A stretch of 64,000 nucleotides of DNA from an uncultured Bacillota bacterium (GTDB lineage: Bacteria > Bacillota > Clostridia > Peptostreptococcales > Anaerovoracaceae). Below are positions 17,651-27,500 of the stretch, in pieces (position 1 is the stretch's first letter; each line of letters begins with the position of its first letter). The notes beneath the pieces are model-generated. The model worked only from the letters and a program-made list of their open reading frames with translations, did not search any database and was not told the origin of the DNA. A program made the position numbers and the translations under genes. The stretch spans positions 53,472-117,471 of the forward strand of contig CAKMKG010000011.1 in NCBI GenBank assembly GCA_927441425.1, given 5' to 3'.

Positions 17651-18979
17651 ATGATTAAAATTGGTATCATCGGAACCGGTTATGTCGGTTTGGTAACAGG
17701 GGTCTGCCTGTCGGACTTTGGCTGGCAGGTATCATGTGTAGATCAAAATGAAGAAATCATCCGGCAGCTAAATAAGGGAAAAGCAACGATCTATGAACCC
17801 GGTTTAGAGGATTTACTGCAGAGAAATGCCTATTATAAAAGAGTCCGCTTTACAACAGAATTAGAGGAAGTTGTCGATGATAGTGACGTTATCTTTATCG
17901 CCGTAGGAACCCCGCAAAATCCGGATGGAAGTGCGGATCTGACGAATATCTATGAGGCGGCGCATCAAATAGGTCGTTCTATGAATGGCTCTAAAATCAT
18001 TGTAGATAAATCAACGGTGCCTGTGGGAACAGGGCAGATGATAAAAAAAATCATCCGAGAGGAGTTGGAAACAAGGAATTTAAATATCGAATTTGATCTG
18101 GTTTCAAACCCGGAATTCTTACGGCAGGGATCTGCCATTCAGGATTTTACCCATGCGGACCGCGTTGTCATCGGAGCAGAATCGCAGCACGCAATTGATG
18201 TCATGAAAGAAGTATATCGGGTTTTATATATTAATGAAACCCCCTTTCTGATCGTAAATATCGAAACGGCCGAGTTGGTAAAGTATGCTTCGAATGCTTT
18301 TCTGGCTACGAAAATATCCTTTGTCAATGAGCTCTCCGAATTGTGTGAGAAGACGGGAGCGAATATTCAGCAGGTCGCCAAGGGAATGGGAATGGACGGA
18401 AGAATCGGCTCGAAGTTTCTCCATGCAGGGCCCGGATTTGGAGGCAGCTGTTTTCCTAAGGATACAAAGGCGCTTGTCACTCTTGGAGAGAATCATCAAT
18501 GCAATCTTGAGATTGTAAGAGCGACGATACAAGCAAATGAGAAACAGAAAAAGCGGCTGGCAGATAAAATCAAAACAGAGATGGGATCTTTGGAGGGGAA
18601 AAAATTTGGTGTTCTAGGCTTGTCTTTTAAAAATAATACAGATGATATGAGAGAAGCACCCGCATTGTCCATTTTAAAGGAGTTGTCTCTGAACGGAGCA
18701 CAGTTTAAAGTTTATGATCCAAAAGCCATGGAGAAGGCTTCCTCTTATTTTTCGGAACTCGATATCCATATTATGAAATATTGTGATGATGAATATGATG
18801 CTTCGGAGGATACGGATGCAGTCATTCTGATGACGGAATGGAACCAATTTAGGAGTATGGATATTGATCATATTAAATCCGGCATGAAGGGCAATTATTT
18901 TTTTGACTTAAGAAATATATACAGCAATGAAACAATGGCGGAAAAAGGGTTTCAGTATTTTTCTGTAGGCCGATCCTGA
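17651..18979 (+). CDS. ugd: UDP-glucose 6-dehydrogenase
   Basis: A 442-residue enzyme that oxidises UDP-glucose to UDP-glucuronate using two NAD. The NAD-binding GTGYVGLVTG is at the start, and the catalytic cysteine is in GPGFGGSCFPKDT near residue 265. The central helix and C-terminal UDP-binding domain are complete. It lies 11 bases after the glycosyltransferase, so supplying the sugar donor for it is likely. Confidence 0.94.
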   Translation: MIKIGIIGTGYVGLVTGVCLSDFGWQVSCVDQNEEIIRQLNKGKATIYEPGLEDLLQRNAYYKRVRFTTELEEVVDDSDVIFIAVGTPQNPDGSADLTNIYEAAHQIGRSMNGSKIIVDKSTVPVGTGQMIKKIIREELETRNLNIEFDLVSNPEFLRQGSAIQDFTHADRVVIGAESQHAIDVMKEVYRVLYINETPFLIVNIETAELVKYASNAFLATKISFVNELSELCEKTGANIQQVAKGMGMDGRIGSKFLHAGPGFGGSCFPKDTKALVTLGENHQCNLEIVRATIQANEKQKKRLADKIKTEMGSLEGKKFGVLGLSFKNNTDDMREAPALSILKELSLNGAQFKVYDPKAMEKASSYFSELDIHIMKYCDDEYDASEDTDAVILMTEWNQFRSMDIDHIKSGMKGNYFFDLRNIYSNETMAEKGFQYFSVGRS

Positions 18980-18993
18980 CTTTGAGGTGAATG

Positions 18994-20226
18994 ATGATTG
19001 GAACAAACAATTCAATTTTTAAATTGGAGAATGTAACTCCTTTATTTAACGGAAGGATTCCAGGACAACTGATCATTCAATATACTGACATATGCAATGC
19101 TCGATGTCCGCAGTGCAGTATGAGAGTAACGAAAGACTTTCAGCGTTCTAAACTGTCAGAAGATGAAATCTGTAAAATAATTGATTCTGCTGCAGAACAG
19201 AAAATACAGGCGATTTCCTTTACCGGCGGTGAGCCGTTCTTATTCAAAGACGAATTGATTAATTTGATTCAATATGCATCCGATAAGGGAATCCCGTTTA
19301 TACGGACCGGAACCAACGGATATATGTTTACCCCTTGGCGGAGTCAAGAATTTCTATATGAGGTTCATACCCTTGCGGAAAGGCTGTCAAGAACAAACCT
19401 GAGAAATTTATGGATCAGTATCGATTCTGCGGATGCGGAAACACATGAGCAGATGAGAGGTTTACGTGGAGTAATAAAAGGAATTGAAATAGCTTTGCCT
19501 ATTTTTCATGAATATGGTATCTATCCCGCTGCAAATTTGGGAATCAACAGAAACATCGGGGGATTTGGAAAGATCCCGATGAAAATGACGGATAAGGCAG
19601 CCTTTTATGAGGCGTTTAAGGATTCTTTTGAAAAGTTTTATCGTTTCGTTATCGATCTTGGTTTTACGATGACAAACGCCTGCTATCCTATGAGCACTGA
19701 CGATACCGAAAAACGGGAAGATACCGCTGTCTACGGAGCAGCATCCGGAAGCTCCCTCGTGACGTTCTCGAAGAAAGAAAAAGCTTTACTATTTCAAGCT
19801 TTAATGGATACGATACCGAAATTCAGATCCCGGATAAGAATATTTACCCCTCTGGTATCCCTTTATTCCTTGATCAAACAATATGAAGGGCAGGGTGACT
19901 TTTCAATGCCCTGCAGGGGAGGAATCGATTTCTTTTACATTGATGCCAAGGAAGGAAATACGTATCCATGCGGCTACCGGGGAAATGAGAATCTGGGAAA
20001 ATTCTATGATTTGGATCTAAAAAGAATAGACCAGAAACCATCCTGCAAAGCCTGTGACTGGGAATGCTTTAGGGATCCCTCGGAGCAGATCGGTTTCTTG
20101 ATTGAAACCATAAGAAAACCGGTCAAATCAATAAGAGAAAAAGAAACGCAATATAAAAAGCTATGGAAAGAGGATATGAAGTACTATAGTCAGTCGTCCT
20201 ATTTTAATGGCAGAAAAGCAAAATAA
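18994..20226 (+). CDS. Radical SAM protein with C-terminal cysteine cluster
   Basis: A 410-residue radical SAM enzyme. The CxxxCxxC motif is CNARCPQC near residue 36, followed by the SAM-binding FTGGEP. A C-terminal group of cysteines (PCRGG, PCGYRG, CKACDWEC) suggests a SPASM or twitch-like auxiliary Fe-S site. There is no small peptide substrate beside it, and it is co-directional and close to the ugd gene, so a role in sugar or lipid modification is possible. I chose ATG 18994 because GAGG is then six bases upstream; 18991 is also possible. Function unknown. Confidence 0.8.
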   Translation: MIGTNNSIFKLENVTPLFNGRIPGQLIIQYTDICNARCPQCSMRVTKDFQRSKLSEDEICKIIDSAAEQKIQAISFTGGEPFLFKDELINLIQYASDKGIPFIRTGTNGYMFTPWRSQEFLYEVHTLAERLSRTNLRNLWISIDSADAETHEQMRGLRGVIKGIEIALPIFHEYGIYPAANLGINRNIGGFGKIPMKMTDKAAFYEAFKDSFEKFYRFVIDLGFTMTNACYPMSTDDTEKREDTAVYGAASGSSLVTFSKKEKALLFQALMDTIPKFRSRIRIFTPLVSLYSLIKQYEGQGDFSMPCRGGIDFFYIDAKEGNTYPCGYRGNENLGKFYDLDLKRIDQKPSCKACDWECFRDPSEQIGFLIETIRKPVKSIREKETQYKKLWKEDMKYYSQSSYFNGRKAK

Positions 20227-20247
20227 AGCGATAAACAACCACTTGTT

Positions 20248-20937
20248 TTATTTTTTGGAATATGCGTTCGGGCAAGTGGCTTTTCGTTCGCATAAATCAC
20301 AGGGACGTATTCGATTTTCGAGCTGTTCGGTCTGTATGCCGAAAATTCCAGAGACCGATTTTTTGGGATGCATCATATATTTATTGTTTAAAACGACTCC
20401 GATTTCTTCTGGCTTAAGAGCTTGGAAGATCTGTGTCTGCATCTCAATGGGGATGTCATTTTGCCCGGGGCTGAAGGAATGAGTACAATAGACTCCCTTC
20501 TCTTCCAACTCCATTGCGATGGATTGCTCTGTCCAGCGATTAGCACATTCGATGAAGGCGGTGCCCCAATTGTCTAAAAAGAGCTTGCGAAACATGTTAT
20601 CTTCAGCGGCATCCAGCTCATCATATCCATGTAGGGTGACAACTAGGATAACGAGGGAAAAGGCGTTCCGAAACAGTTCTGTCATGAGCTTTGATTCTAA
20701 AATAATACCATTCTTTAGCCGGATGGATTCTTCATCAATGCTGTCGATTTCAAAGGCTTCATAAACACCTTTCATAGTGAAATTTTGAAATGAGGCCTCT
20801 CTCGTCTGATCAAATGCAGTCTGGAATTTTCCGGGCAAGTTTTCAAGATCCAAGCTTAGCATACGTCCAAACATTCGATCAATATCGCTCAGCTGCTCAA
20901 GTGGAATTTCAACGATCTGTCTTGTTACAATGTGCAT
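20248..20937 (-). CDS. Stand-alone methionine synthase (MetH) activation-domain protein
   Basis: A 229-residue protein resembling the SAM-binding reactivation domain of B12-dependent methionine synthase. The best pointers are the FSPGQNDIPIEMQ segment (cf. YSPGY.DWPL), IGVVLNNKYMMHPKKSVSGIFG, and the C-terminal CxxC....C (CDLCERKATC). In MetH this domain reductively methylates inactive cob(II)alamin. Stand-alone forms usually serve corrinoid methyltransferases, but no corrinoid protein gene is in the window. The start at ATG 20937 lies five bases after AGGAGG; the GTG in the track overlaps that site. Probably co-transcribed with buk and the DUF1801 gene. Confidence 0.75.
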   Translation of the reverse strand: MHIVTRQIVEIPLEQLSDIDRMFGRMLSLDLENLPGKFQTAFDQTREASFQNFTMKGVYEAFEIDSIDEESIRLKNGIILESKLMTELFRNAFSLVILVVTLHGYDELDAAEDNMFRKLFLDNWGTAFIECANRWTEQSIAMELEEKGVYCTHSFSPGQNDIPIEMQTQIFQALKPEEIGVVLNNKYMMHPKKSVSGIFGIQTEQLENRIRPCDLCERKATCPNAYSKK

Positions 20938-20981
20938 ATGCACCTCCTAAACATGAATAATACTAAAAAACATTGAAGTTG

Positions 20982-21335
20982 CTATTTCATATTCTCTGAT
21001 ATCCTAAATGCAACAATTTCTCTGATCAGATCAAAGGGCATAGGTTTGTTATAAGGGAATTGGATGGCTCCCTTTGAATATTTGAATTCCGGCAGTCTTT
21101 CCTTGAATGCTTCAATCCCACTGGGGCCGGGATAGAATCCGATATGATTTTTATTCGCGGCAAAATGTACCAGATTTCCGTTCAAGATGAAAGTCGGCAT
21201 TTGCCAGCTGATCTTTTCACCGGCATCCGGTGCGATTTCCCTGATAACCTTTCTCAGGGACTGGAGCTTTTCCTGAATCTCAGGAGAAAACTGAGCGATA
21301 TATTCGTCGATTGTATTCACATTTTTATTTCCCAT
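20982..21335 (-). CDS. DUF1801 / YdhG-like small protein
   Basis: A 117-residue protein of the DUF1801 family (frataxin-like fold). It shows the family pattern of a charged helix, then ISWQMPTFILNGNLVHFAANKNHIGFYPGPSGIE, and a KGAIQFPYNKPMP loop. Some relatives are described as iron chaperones; the role here is not established. The start MGNKN at 21335 is preceded by AAGGAG at seven bases. It begins 21 bases after the buk stop codon, so it lies in the buk operon. Confidence 0.8.
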   Translation of the reverse strand: MGNKNVNTIDEYIAQFSPEIQEKLQSLRKVIREIAPDAGEKISWQMPTFILNGNLVHFAANKNHIGFYPGPSGIEAFKERLPEFKYSKGAIQFPYNKPMPFDLIREIVAFRISENMK

Positions 21336-21356
21336 CGTATCTCTCCTTCGTTTCAT

Positions 21357-22424
21357 TCAATCTGTAAAGATGGAAGGGAATTCCTCGCCTCTAAGAATGC
21401 GCAGTGTGCCGAGTACAAGAGCTTCCATTTCCACTTCTCCCGGCATGATCTCAACCGGTGCAATGGATTTGACCCGCTCGGCAATCATTCCGGTCATCAT
21501 TTCAGAATAAGCAATTCCTCCGGTTAGAATAATAAAATCGATCTCTCCATTTAAAACGGGAGACAACTCTCCGATTCCCTTGGCTATCTGGTATGCTTCG
21601 GCTTCGTAGATTAGCTTTGCTTTTTCATCTCCCTCAGCGATCATTTTTTCTACTTGACGGCAGTCGTGGGTCCCTAGATGAGCCTTGATGCCACCCATTC
21701 CGCGTATTTTACGGACCATCTCTCTCTTTGTATATTGGCCAGAAAAACACAAATCAACAATATATAACAAGGGCAGGCTGCCGGTTCTTTCGGGGGAGAA
21801 TGGACCCGAGTCATCACCGATGGCATCAACAATTTTGCCTTTTTCGTGAACACCGATGGAAATGCCGCCGCCAAGATGTGCAACAATAAGATTCAGATCC
21901 TCATATCGCTTGCCATGTTTTTCCGCTACCTTTCGCCCCATGGCTTTTGAATTTAGAACGTGACACTGGCTGTGTCGAAGGAATTCGGGTATGCCTGTAA
22001 TCATGGCGATCTCTCGGAACTCATGAGAGGAAACCGAATCATAGATATAGGCGGGGATATTAAGGGGTGATGCTATTTCATCTGCCAGTAATGCACCTAG
22101 ATTTGAGGCGTGGGGCGACAACGTTCCACTGAGAATCGCATTCTTCAGCTTTGCATTGACCAAATAGCCTCCGGCATTTACCGGCGGCAGAAGACCGCCC
22201 CGTCCAACGACGGCATCGAGGGTTAACAACGAGACCTGATGCTTGCTCAGTATGGTGCGGATAATCTCCAAACGAAATTCCAGCTGATCAAGGATATCTG
22301 TAAATGCTGCAAAATCTTCATCTGAATGTTCTGCTTGTTCAAAAAAGATTAGGGTTTCCCCTTTGTATAAAGCGATTTTTGTTGAGGTAGAGCCCGGATT
22401 GATCGCAAGGATGTGCTCGCTCAT
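21357..22424 (-). CDS. buk: Butyrate kinase
   Basis: An ASKHA-fold kinase of 355 residues that makes ATP from butyryl phosphate in the last step of butyrate fermentation. Phosphate motifs are INPGSTSTKIALY at the start and VAHLGGGISIG in the middle; the VVGRGGLLPPVNAGGYLVN block is typical of Buk. The 475-residue track ORF starts in a non-coding, leucine/phenylalanine-rich stretch; MSEHILAINPG at 22424, after AGGAG, is the true start. No phosphate butyryltransferase gene is beside it, so Ptb must be elsewhere, or this enzyme serves another acid. Confidence 0.93.
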   Translation of the reverse strand: MSEHILAINPGSTSTKIALYKGETLIFFEQAEHSDEDFAAFTDILDQLEFRLEIIRTILSKHQVSLLTLDAVVGRGGLLPPVNAGGYLVNAKLKNAILSGTLSPHASNLGALLADEIASPLNIPAYIYDSVSSHEFREIAMITGIPEFLRHSQCHVLNSKAMGRKVAEKHGKRYEDLNLIVAHLGGGISIGVHEKGKIVDAIGDDSGPFSPERTGSLPLLYIVDLCFSGQYTKREMVRKIRGMGGIKAHLGTHDCRQVEKMIAEGDEKAKLIYEAEAYQIAKGIGELSPVLNGEIDFIILTGGIAYSEMMTGMIAERVKSIAPVEIMPGEVEMEALVLGTLRILRGEEFPSIFTD

Positions 22425-22607
22425 AAAATTTCTCCTTTGCCTGCTGTATATGCGTCTTTCTATGCAAAAGGTATTATTGCATAAATAATATTGTAATTCA
22501 ATATCAGGATAACTATATTCTACCACGAAAAAAAAGAATATAACGGAAATAATTGATAAATTATTTTCAACCCCGCTGGAAACAATAATTGAAAAGGAGG
22601 CTACAAA

Positions 22608-23093
22608 ATGGCAAAACAACAACAACAGCAGCAGCAGCAACAGGCGAAAAAGCCGAAAAAAGAAGTGACGAAGCAGTATGAGCAATATGTAAAGCAGTTT
22701 ACGCCGCGGCCCAAATACTTTACAAACTGCGCAAAGGCTTTTGTCGTTGGCGGGCTTATCTGTATGGCTGCACTTTATATACAAAACTTACTGATGAAGG
22801 ATGGTATGAGCGAAAAGAATGCGGGGGCCTTTGTGACTGTGATTTTAATATGTTCTGCTCAATTGCTCACCGGCTTCGGCGTATTTGACAGTATCGGGAA
22901 GTTTGCCGGTGCGGGAATCTTTGTCCCAATCACCGGCTTTGCCAATTCCATGGTAGCGCCGGCCATTGAGTATAAAAAAGAAGGGCCGGTAATGGGGGTC
23001 GGAGCAAAGCTCTTTAGCCTTGCCGGTCCGGTATTGGTTTGCGGTATTTCTGCAGGAACCATTATCGGAGTAATTTATTACTTAATGAAATAG
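22608..23093 (+). CDS. spoVAC: Stage V sporulation protein AC
   Basis: A 161-residue membrane protein with about four helices, part of the channel that moves dipicolinic acid into the spore and out at germination. Recognised by the conserved FTPRPKYFTNCAKAFVVGGLIC and GFANSMVAPAIEYKKEGPVMGVGAKLF blocks. The N-terminus has nine consecutive glutamines (CAA/CAG run), a low-complexity stretch that may vary between strains. The start follows AAAAGGAGG. First gene of spoVAC-AD-AE; divergent from buk. Confidence 0.95.
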   Translation: MAKQQQQQQQQQAKKPKKEVTKQYEQYVKQFTPRPKYFTNCAKAFVVGGLICMAALYIQNLLMKDGMSEKNAGAFVTVILICSAQLLTGFGVFDSIGKFAGAGIFVPITGFANSMVAPAIEYKKEGPVMGVGAKLFSLAGPVLVCGISAGTIIGVIYYLMK

Positions 23094-23102
23094 GAGGCAA
23101 TG

Positions 23103-24173
23103 ATGAAAAACAAGCTAGGTAAACAAACACTGCAATTTCCGCTTCTGCCGAGAATCGTAGGTTCCTATTCCATTGTCGGTGAAAAAGAAGGGAAGGGACC
23201 GATGGCGAAATGGTTTGATATGGTATTGGAAGAGGATACCTATGGAGAAAAGACCTGGGAAAAAGCCGAGAGTAAAATGCTGAAGCAGGCAATGTTGCAG
23301 GCGCTGCAAAAGTCCGGTCGTGAGAAGGAGAATATTGATACGGTATTGAGCGGAGATCTGATCAACCAAATCATGTCGTCCTCATTTATGGCAAGAGATT
23401 TATCGATCCCGTTTCTGGGGCTTTACGGAGCTTGTTCAACCATGACAGAATCAATGATTTTAGGCGCCCTCATGATCGATGGAGAGTATGCCTCCAATAT
23501 CCTTGTGGGCGCTTCCAGTCATTACTGTACGGCGGAAAGGCAGTTCCGCATGCCTTTGGAGCACGGAAACCAACGGCCGCCTTCGGCTCAATGGACAGCC
23601 ACAGCAGCAGGCGCAATGGTTCTATCTGCAACCGACAAGGGAGATGCTGCAGTAAAACAGGGAAAGAAGCAACAGCATGGACAGGAGATGAAAGAGGTGT
23701 ATCTCTCTCATGCGACAGTCGGTAAAATCATTGATACGGGAATTAAGGATGTAAATCAAATGGGCGCTGCGATGGTTCCGGCAGCGGTGGATACCATCCT
23801 GCGACATTTATCAGATACAGGTAGGGGGCCTGATTTTTATGATCTGATCTTAACAGGAGATCTGGGTTTGATTGGCAAGGATATTGCGCTGGATCTGCTG
23901 AGCGGAAGAGGTGTTGATTTGACCGCTATTTATAATGACTGCGGTGCTATGCTGTATGATAAGAAACAGGATACTCATAGCGGCGGCAGTGGCTGCGGTT
24001 GTTCGGCATCAATCTTTTGCGGTTATGTGTATGATGAAATGAGGTTGGGTAAAATAAATAACGCGCTGCTGATTTCAACCGGTGCTTTACTTTCAACCAT
24101 AAGCTCACAACAGGGAGAATCGATTCCAGGTATCGCACATGCGGTAGCAGTAACGACGAAAGGAGTAATATAG
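23103..24173 (+). CDS. spoVAD: Stage V sporulation protein AD
   Basis: A 356-residue thiolase-fold protein that binds dipicolinic acid in the spore inner membrane complex. Family landmarks are SSFMARDLSIPFLGLYGACSTMTES, the GDLGLIGKDIALDLL segment, and CGCSASIFCGY near the C-terminus. The start at ATG 23103 is five bases after AGGAGG; ATG 23100 is too close to it. It abuts spoVAE directly. Confidence 0.94.
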   Translation: MKNKLGKQTLQFPLLPRIVGSYSIVGEKEGKGPMAKWFDMVLEEDTYGEKTWEKAESKMLKQAMLQALQKSGREKENIDTVLSGDLINQIMSSSFMARDLSIPFLGLYGACSTMTESMILGALMIDGEYASNILVGASSHYCTAERQFRMPLEHGNQRPPSAQWTATAAGAMVLSATDKGDAAVKQGKKQQHGQEMKEVYLSHATVGKIIDTGIKDVNQMGAAMVPAAVDTILRHLSDTGRGPDFYDLILTGDLGLIGKDIALDLLSGRGVDLTAIYNDCGAMLYDKKQDTHSGGSGCGCSASIFCGYVYDEMRLGKINNALLISTGALLSTISSQQGESIPGIAHAVAVTTKGVI

Positions 24174-24527
24174 ATGGATTACCTCTATGCGTTTTTAATC
24201 GGCGGCGGGATTTGCGTCATCGGACAGGTATTGATGGATACAACAAAGCTTACGACACCAAGGATTTTGGTCATATTCGTCGTTGCAGGAGCGGTACTTA
24301 CCGGCTTGGGTCTTTATGAGCCTCTTGTTCAATTGGCAAAAAACGGAGCGACAGTGCCGCTCCCGGGTTTTGGATATAGCTTGGCCAAGGGTGCTATGGA
24401 TGGAGCAAAAGAAGGCTTTCTGGCGGCTCTTTCCGGAGGATTAAAAAATACTGCTGCAGGTTTAACCGCAGCAGTCGTATTCGGATATATCGTATCCTTG
24501 ATTTTTTCACCGAAATCAAAACGGTAA
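24174..24527 (+). CDS. spoVAE: Stage V sporulation protein AE (SpoVAEb type)
   Basis: A 117-residue protein with about four membrane helices; the GAVLTGLGLYEPLVQLAKNGATVPLPGFG segment is characteristic. It completes the minimal spoVAC-AD-AE channel set found in Clostridia. The start codon follows directly on the spoVAD stop. It converges on the class A PBP gene with only 10 bases between, so no separate terminator is evident. Confidence 0.93.
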   Translation: MDYLYAFLIGGGICVIGQVLMDTTKLTTPRILVIFVVAGAVLTGLGLYEPLVQLAKNGATVPLPGFGYSLAKGAMDGAKEGFLAALSGGLKNTAAGLTAAVVFGYIVSLIFSPKSKR

Positions 24528-24537
24528 TATCAGATTG

Positions 24538-27500
24538 CTAATTTAGGAAGTTCAGCCAGTCAGGCGGCTCGTTCCCATCATCCTGACCACCGTTGCCGTT
24601 GCCGTTGCCATTATTTCCGTTGCCGTTTCCGGGTTCAATCGGAAGGATTCCTCCGCCGTCCGGATTTCCGCCACCACCGTCCCAGCTATAATCAGGGCTT
24701 AACGTAACGTTTGGATCGATGGGATATAGTGTGACATCCGGATTATGCAAGTTACAATAATAAGACGGCAGTTCATATGCATAATCGCCAACCGTAGGAT
24801 TTGCAACATACGGTCTTTTTACAAATACTCTGCTGACAGCATTCGGGCAGTATGGAGTGGCGAGATAGTTACTGTCACTGCAAATTTGAGCTGATACGTG
24901 GACATTATCCGTTGTCACTGGTTCCGTACCTTTGATAAAATATTCATTTCTTACGGTACCTCTCAAATCAAGAGCGCTCAGCTCCGATGGAAGTCGTCCG
25001 GACATTGTATCGATTGCCACACTGATCACATTACTCGGTGCGGACGGGAAGCTGCCAGGGGCAACTCCTTCATGCACCCGTTTCATGATTTTGCTCCAGA
25101 GCTTGGCAGCGGAAACGCTTCCTTGACTCAGTTCGACGTTCACATCATTCCCGATCCATACCGATGCTGCATATTGAGGAGTAAATCCTACAAACCAGGC
25201 ATCGTAGTTGTCAGAGGTCGTTCCGGTTTTTCCTGCCACAGGCTGGCTGCCGATGGCTGCCGAACCTGCTATTCCGTTGGAGACTGTCGTTCGTAGCATA
25301 TCCTGTACGATGAAAGCCACCCCTGGGTCCATAATCTTGGTTTCATTCGCTGTATTTTCCAGAATCACTTCCCCATTTTTATTTGTAACTTTTGTATATG
25401 CAATTGGTTCTATATAATTTCCCTTGTTGGCAAAAGAGCCATAGCCTGCAACCATTTCAAGAGGGGAAACCCCTTCGCTCATTCCTCCTAATGCCAGTGC
25501 GGCTGCATTCATATCATTGATGTCGCCTGACTCCACTACCGTTGTTATTCCACATTTTTTTAAGAAATTTACGGAAGTTTGTACACCGATATCAGAAAAC
25601 ACTTTCACAGCATTTACATTGATGGATTGTTCGATGGACTGACGCAGAGTATTCAAGCCGCGATAGCCGCTGTACCAGTTCTTCGGCCACAACTTGCCTT
25701 GAATGGTCAAAGGCGCATCGTCAATGACACTACCAGCTGTCCAGAGAGACCCATAGCTATTTCCCTCTGATGGGGTATTCGTCATGCCGGCGTTTGCTTT
25801 TTCCAATCCGCTTTGAAGGGCAGGACCGTACACGCCCATGGGTTTGATTGCAGAACCGGGCTGCCGCGGACTTGTGGAACGATTAAAAAGAAGGCGCCCC
25901 TCGGTATTTCTGCCACCAACCATCGCTTTGATCCCACCGTACGAATAGTCGAAAATCACGATTGCTGATTGAGGCTGTATCACTTTCTGTTTCAGTGTAT
26001 AGGTGTTGTTTTTCAGAGCAATGCCTTCTGAGACGAATTCGAAGAAACCCTGCTGATCCGTAAAGAACTGCCCGTTGATGATCAGGTTACCTTCATCATC
26101 TCTGCTTTTATACTGCTGAGGAATATTGATCACACCGCCCTTGATGACATAGAAAACGCCATCTGTGACAACGTACATATCTTTAAACTCGATGCTATAG
26201 TCAGTCTTGCCTTGGACTTCGGTCTTATAGAAATTCAGGCGCTTTCCTTTTGTCAATATGATTCCGCCGTCGTCAGCTGCCTGATACTCTTCAGGAGTAA
26301 GCAGGAAGGTACCTTCCGTATTGAAATAGTAATCATAATTATATAGCAGGATTTTCCCGTTGGCTCCGACAATGTTTCCTGAGACATCTTTCTTCAAACC
26401 GGTAACTTTTGGAAAGTTGTTGTTATTTGTAAACTCTTCTTCTGCGATCTTCTGCATTCTGGAATTCATTGTGGAGTAAATTTTTAAGCCGTTGTTATAA
26501 ATCATTTGCTTGGCTTCATCTTCTTTTAGATTCAATTCCTCCATCAGGTCCGCAACAACTTGTTTGATTGCGTAATCGGCAAAGTATGCTGAGATTTCAT
26601 CGGTGGTATCCTGACTTGGATTGATGAAAGCTCTCAGATCAGCTGCTTTGGCTTCATCATACTCCGTCTGGGTGATCTTATCCTGTGCAAGCATGAAGGA
26701 TAGCACAAGATTTTTTCTGTCAAGATGAGCATCGTTGTATACCAGCGTGTAGGTTTCACCTTTTCGGATAATATTCGGATCATCGGGTGTGACCTTCTCG
26801 CTCTCATACCTTTTCACCAGAGCGAAGCGATCCGGTGCCTGAGGCAAACTTGCCAAAGCCACGCATTCGGGCAGGGTCAGCTCCTGAACATCCTTTGAAA
26901 AATATGCTTGGGAGGCTGCTTGGACACCGTTGGTTCCATAACCTAAAAAGATGGTATTCATATATGCTTCTAAAATTTGCTTTTTTGATAAATGCCGTTC
27001 CAGCAGTACGGTATAATAAGCTTCCTTGATTTTTCTTGTCAGAGAATAATCCGATTTGGTCTCTGCCAGGTAGACATTTCTTGCCAGCTGCTGGGTGATG
27101 GTGCTGGTCCCGCTAAAGCCATCTCCTTCAAAAACGCCTTCCTTTATCGCGCCGAGAATTCGTACCACATTAAATCCGTTATGATCCCAGAAGGTTTTAT
27201 CTTCGATGGAAACAAAAGCGTCAACAAGATCCTGGGGCAGGTCTGTAAAGGATATATTGGTACGTAGTCCGTCTGAGGTCAGAAGGCTGTCCACAATATT
27301 CTCCTCATCGTCATATAGAACAGAATTCTCAGACAGACGTTCATAAATATTATCAGGCTCTATGGGTTCTGTTGTTACGATGATTGAAACAACAATCCCT
27401 CCCAGCACAACCATGATTCCGAGTAAAACCAGGGAGATAAACTTAAATAGTTGCTTTTTATTAATATTGTACTTTTTTGTTTTCCTATTTTTTGCCATTG

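Noticed and set aside
22554-22600. Sigma-G promoter before spoVAC
   Set aside because: Expected on biological grounds, but I could not find a convincing -35/-10 pair of that class in the 180-base gap.
22614-22650. CAA/CAG run as a phase-variation tract
   Set aside because: It is a triplet repeat inside the spoVAC frame, so length changes do not shift the frame; only a variable glutamine tail is expected.
21357-22784. 475-residue ORF for butyrate kinase with a 120-residue N-terminal extension
   Set aside because: The extension is a leucine/phenylalanine-rich translation of the poly-Q spoVAC start and promoter region on the other strand; the real start has a good ribosome binding site at 22424.
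24590-24632. Tandem CCGTTG repeats as a non-coding repeat array
   Set aside because: They lie in frame within the C-terminal Asn-Gly tail of the class A PBP and are simple coding low-complexity sequence.
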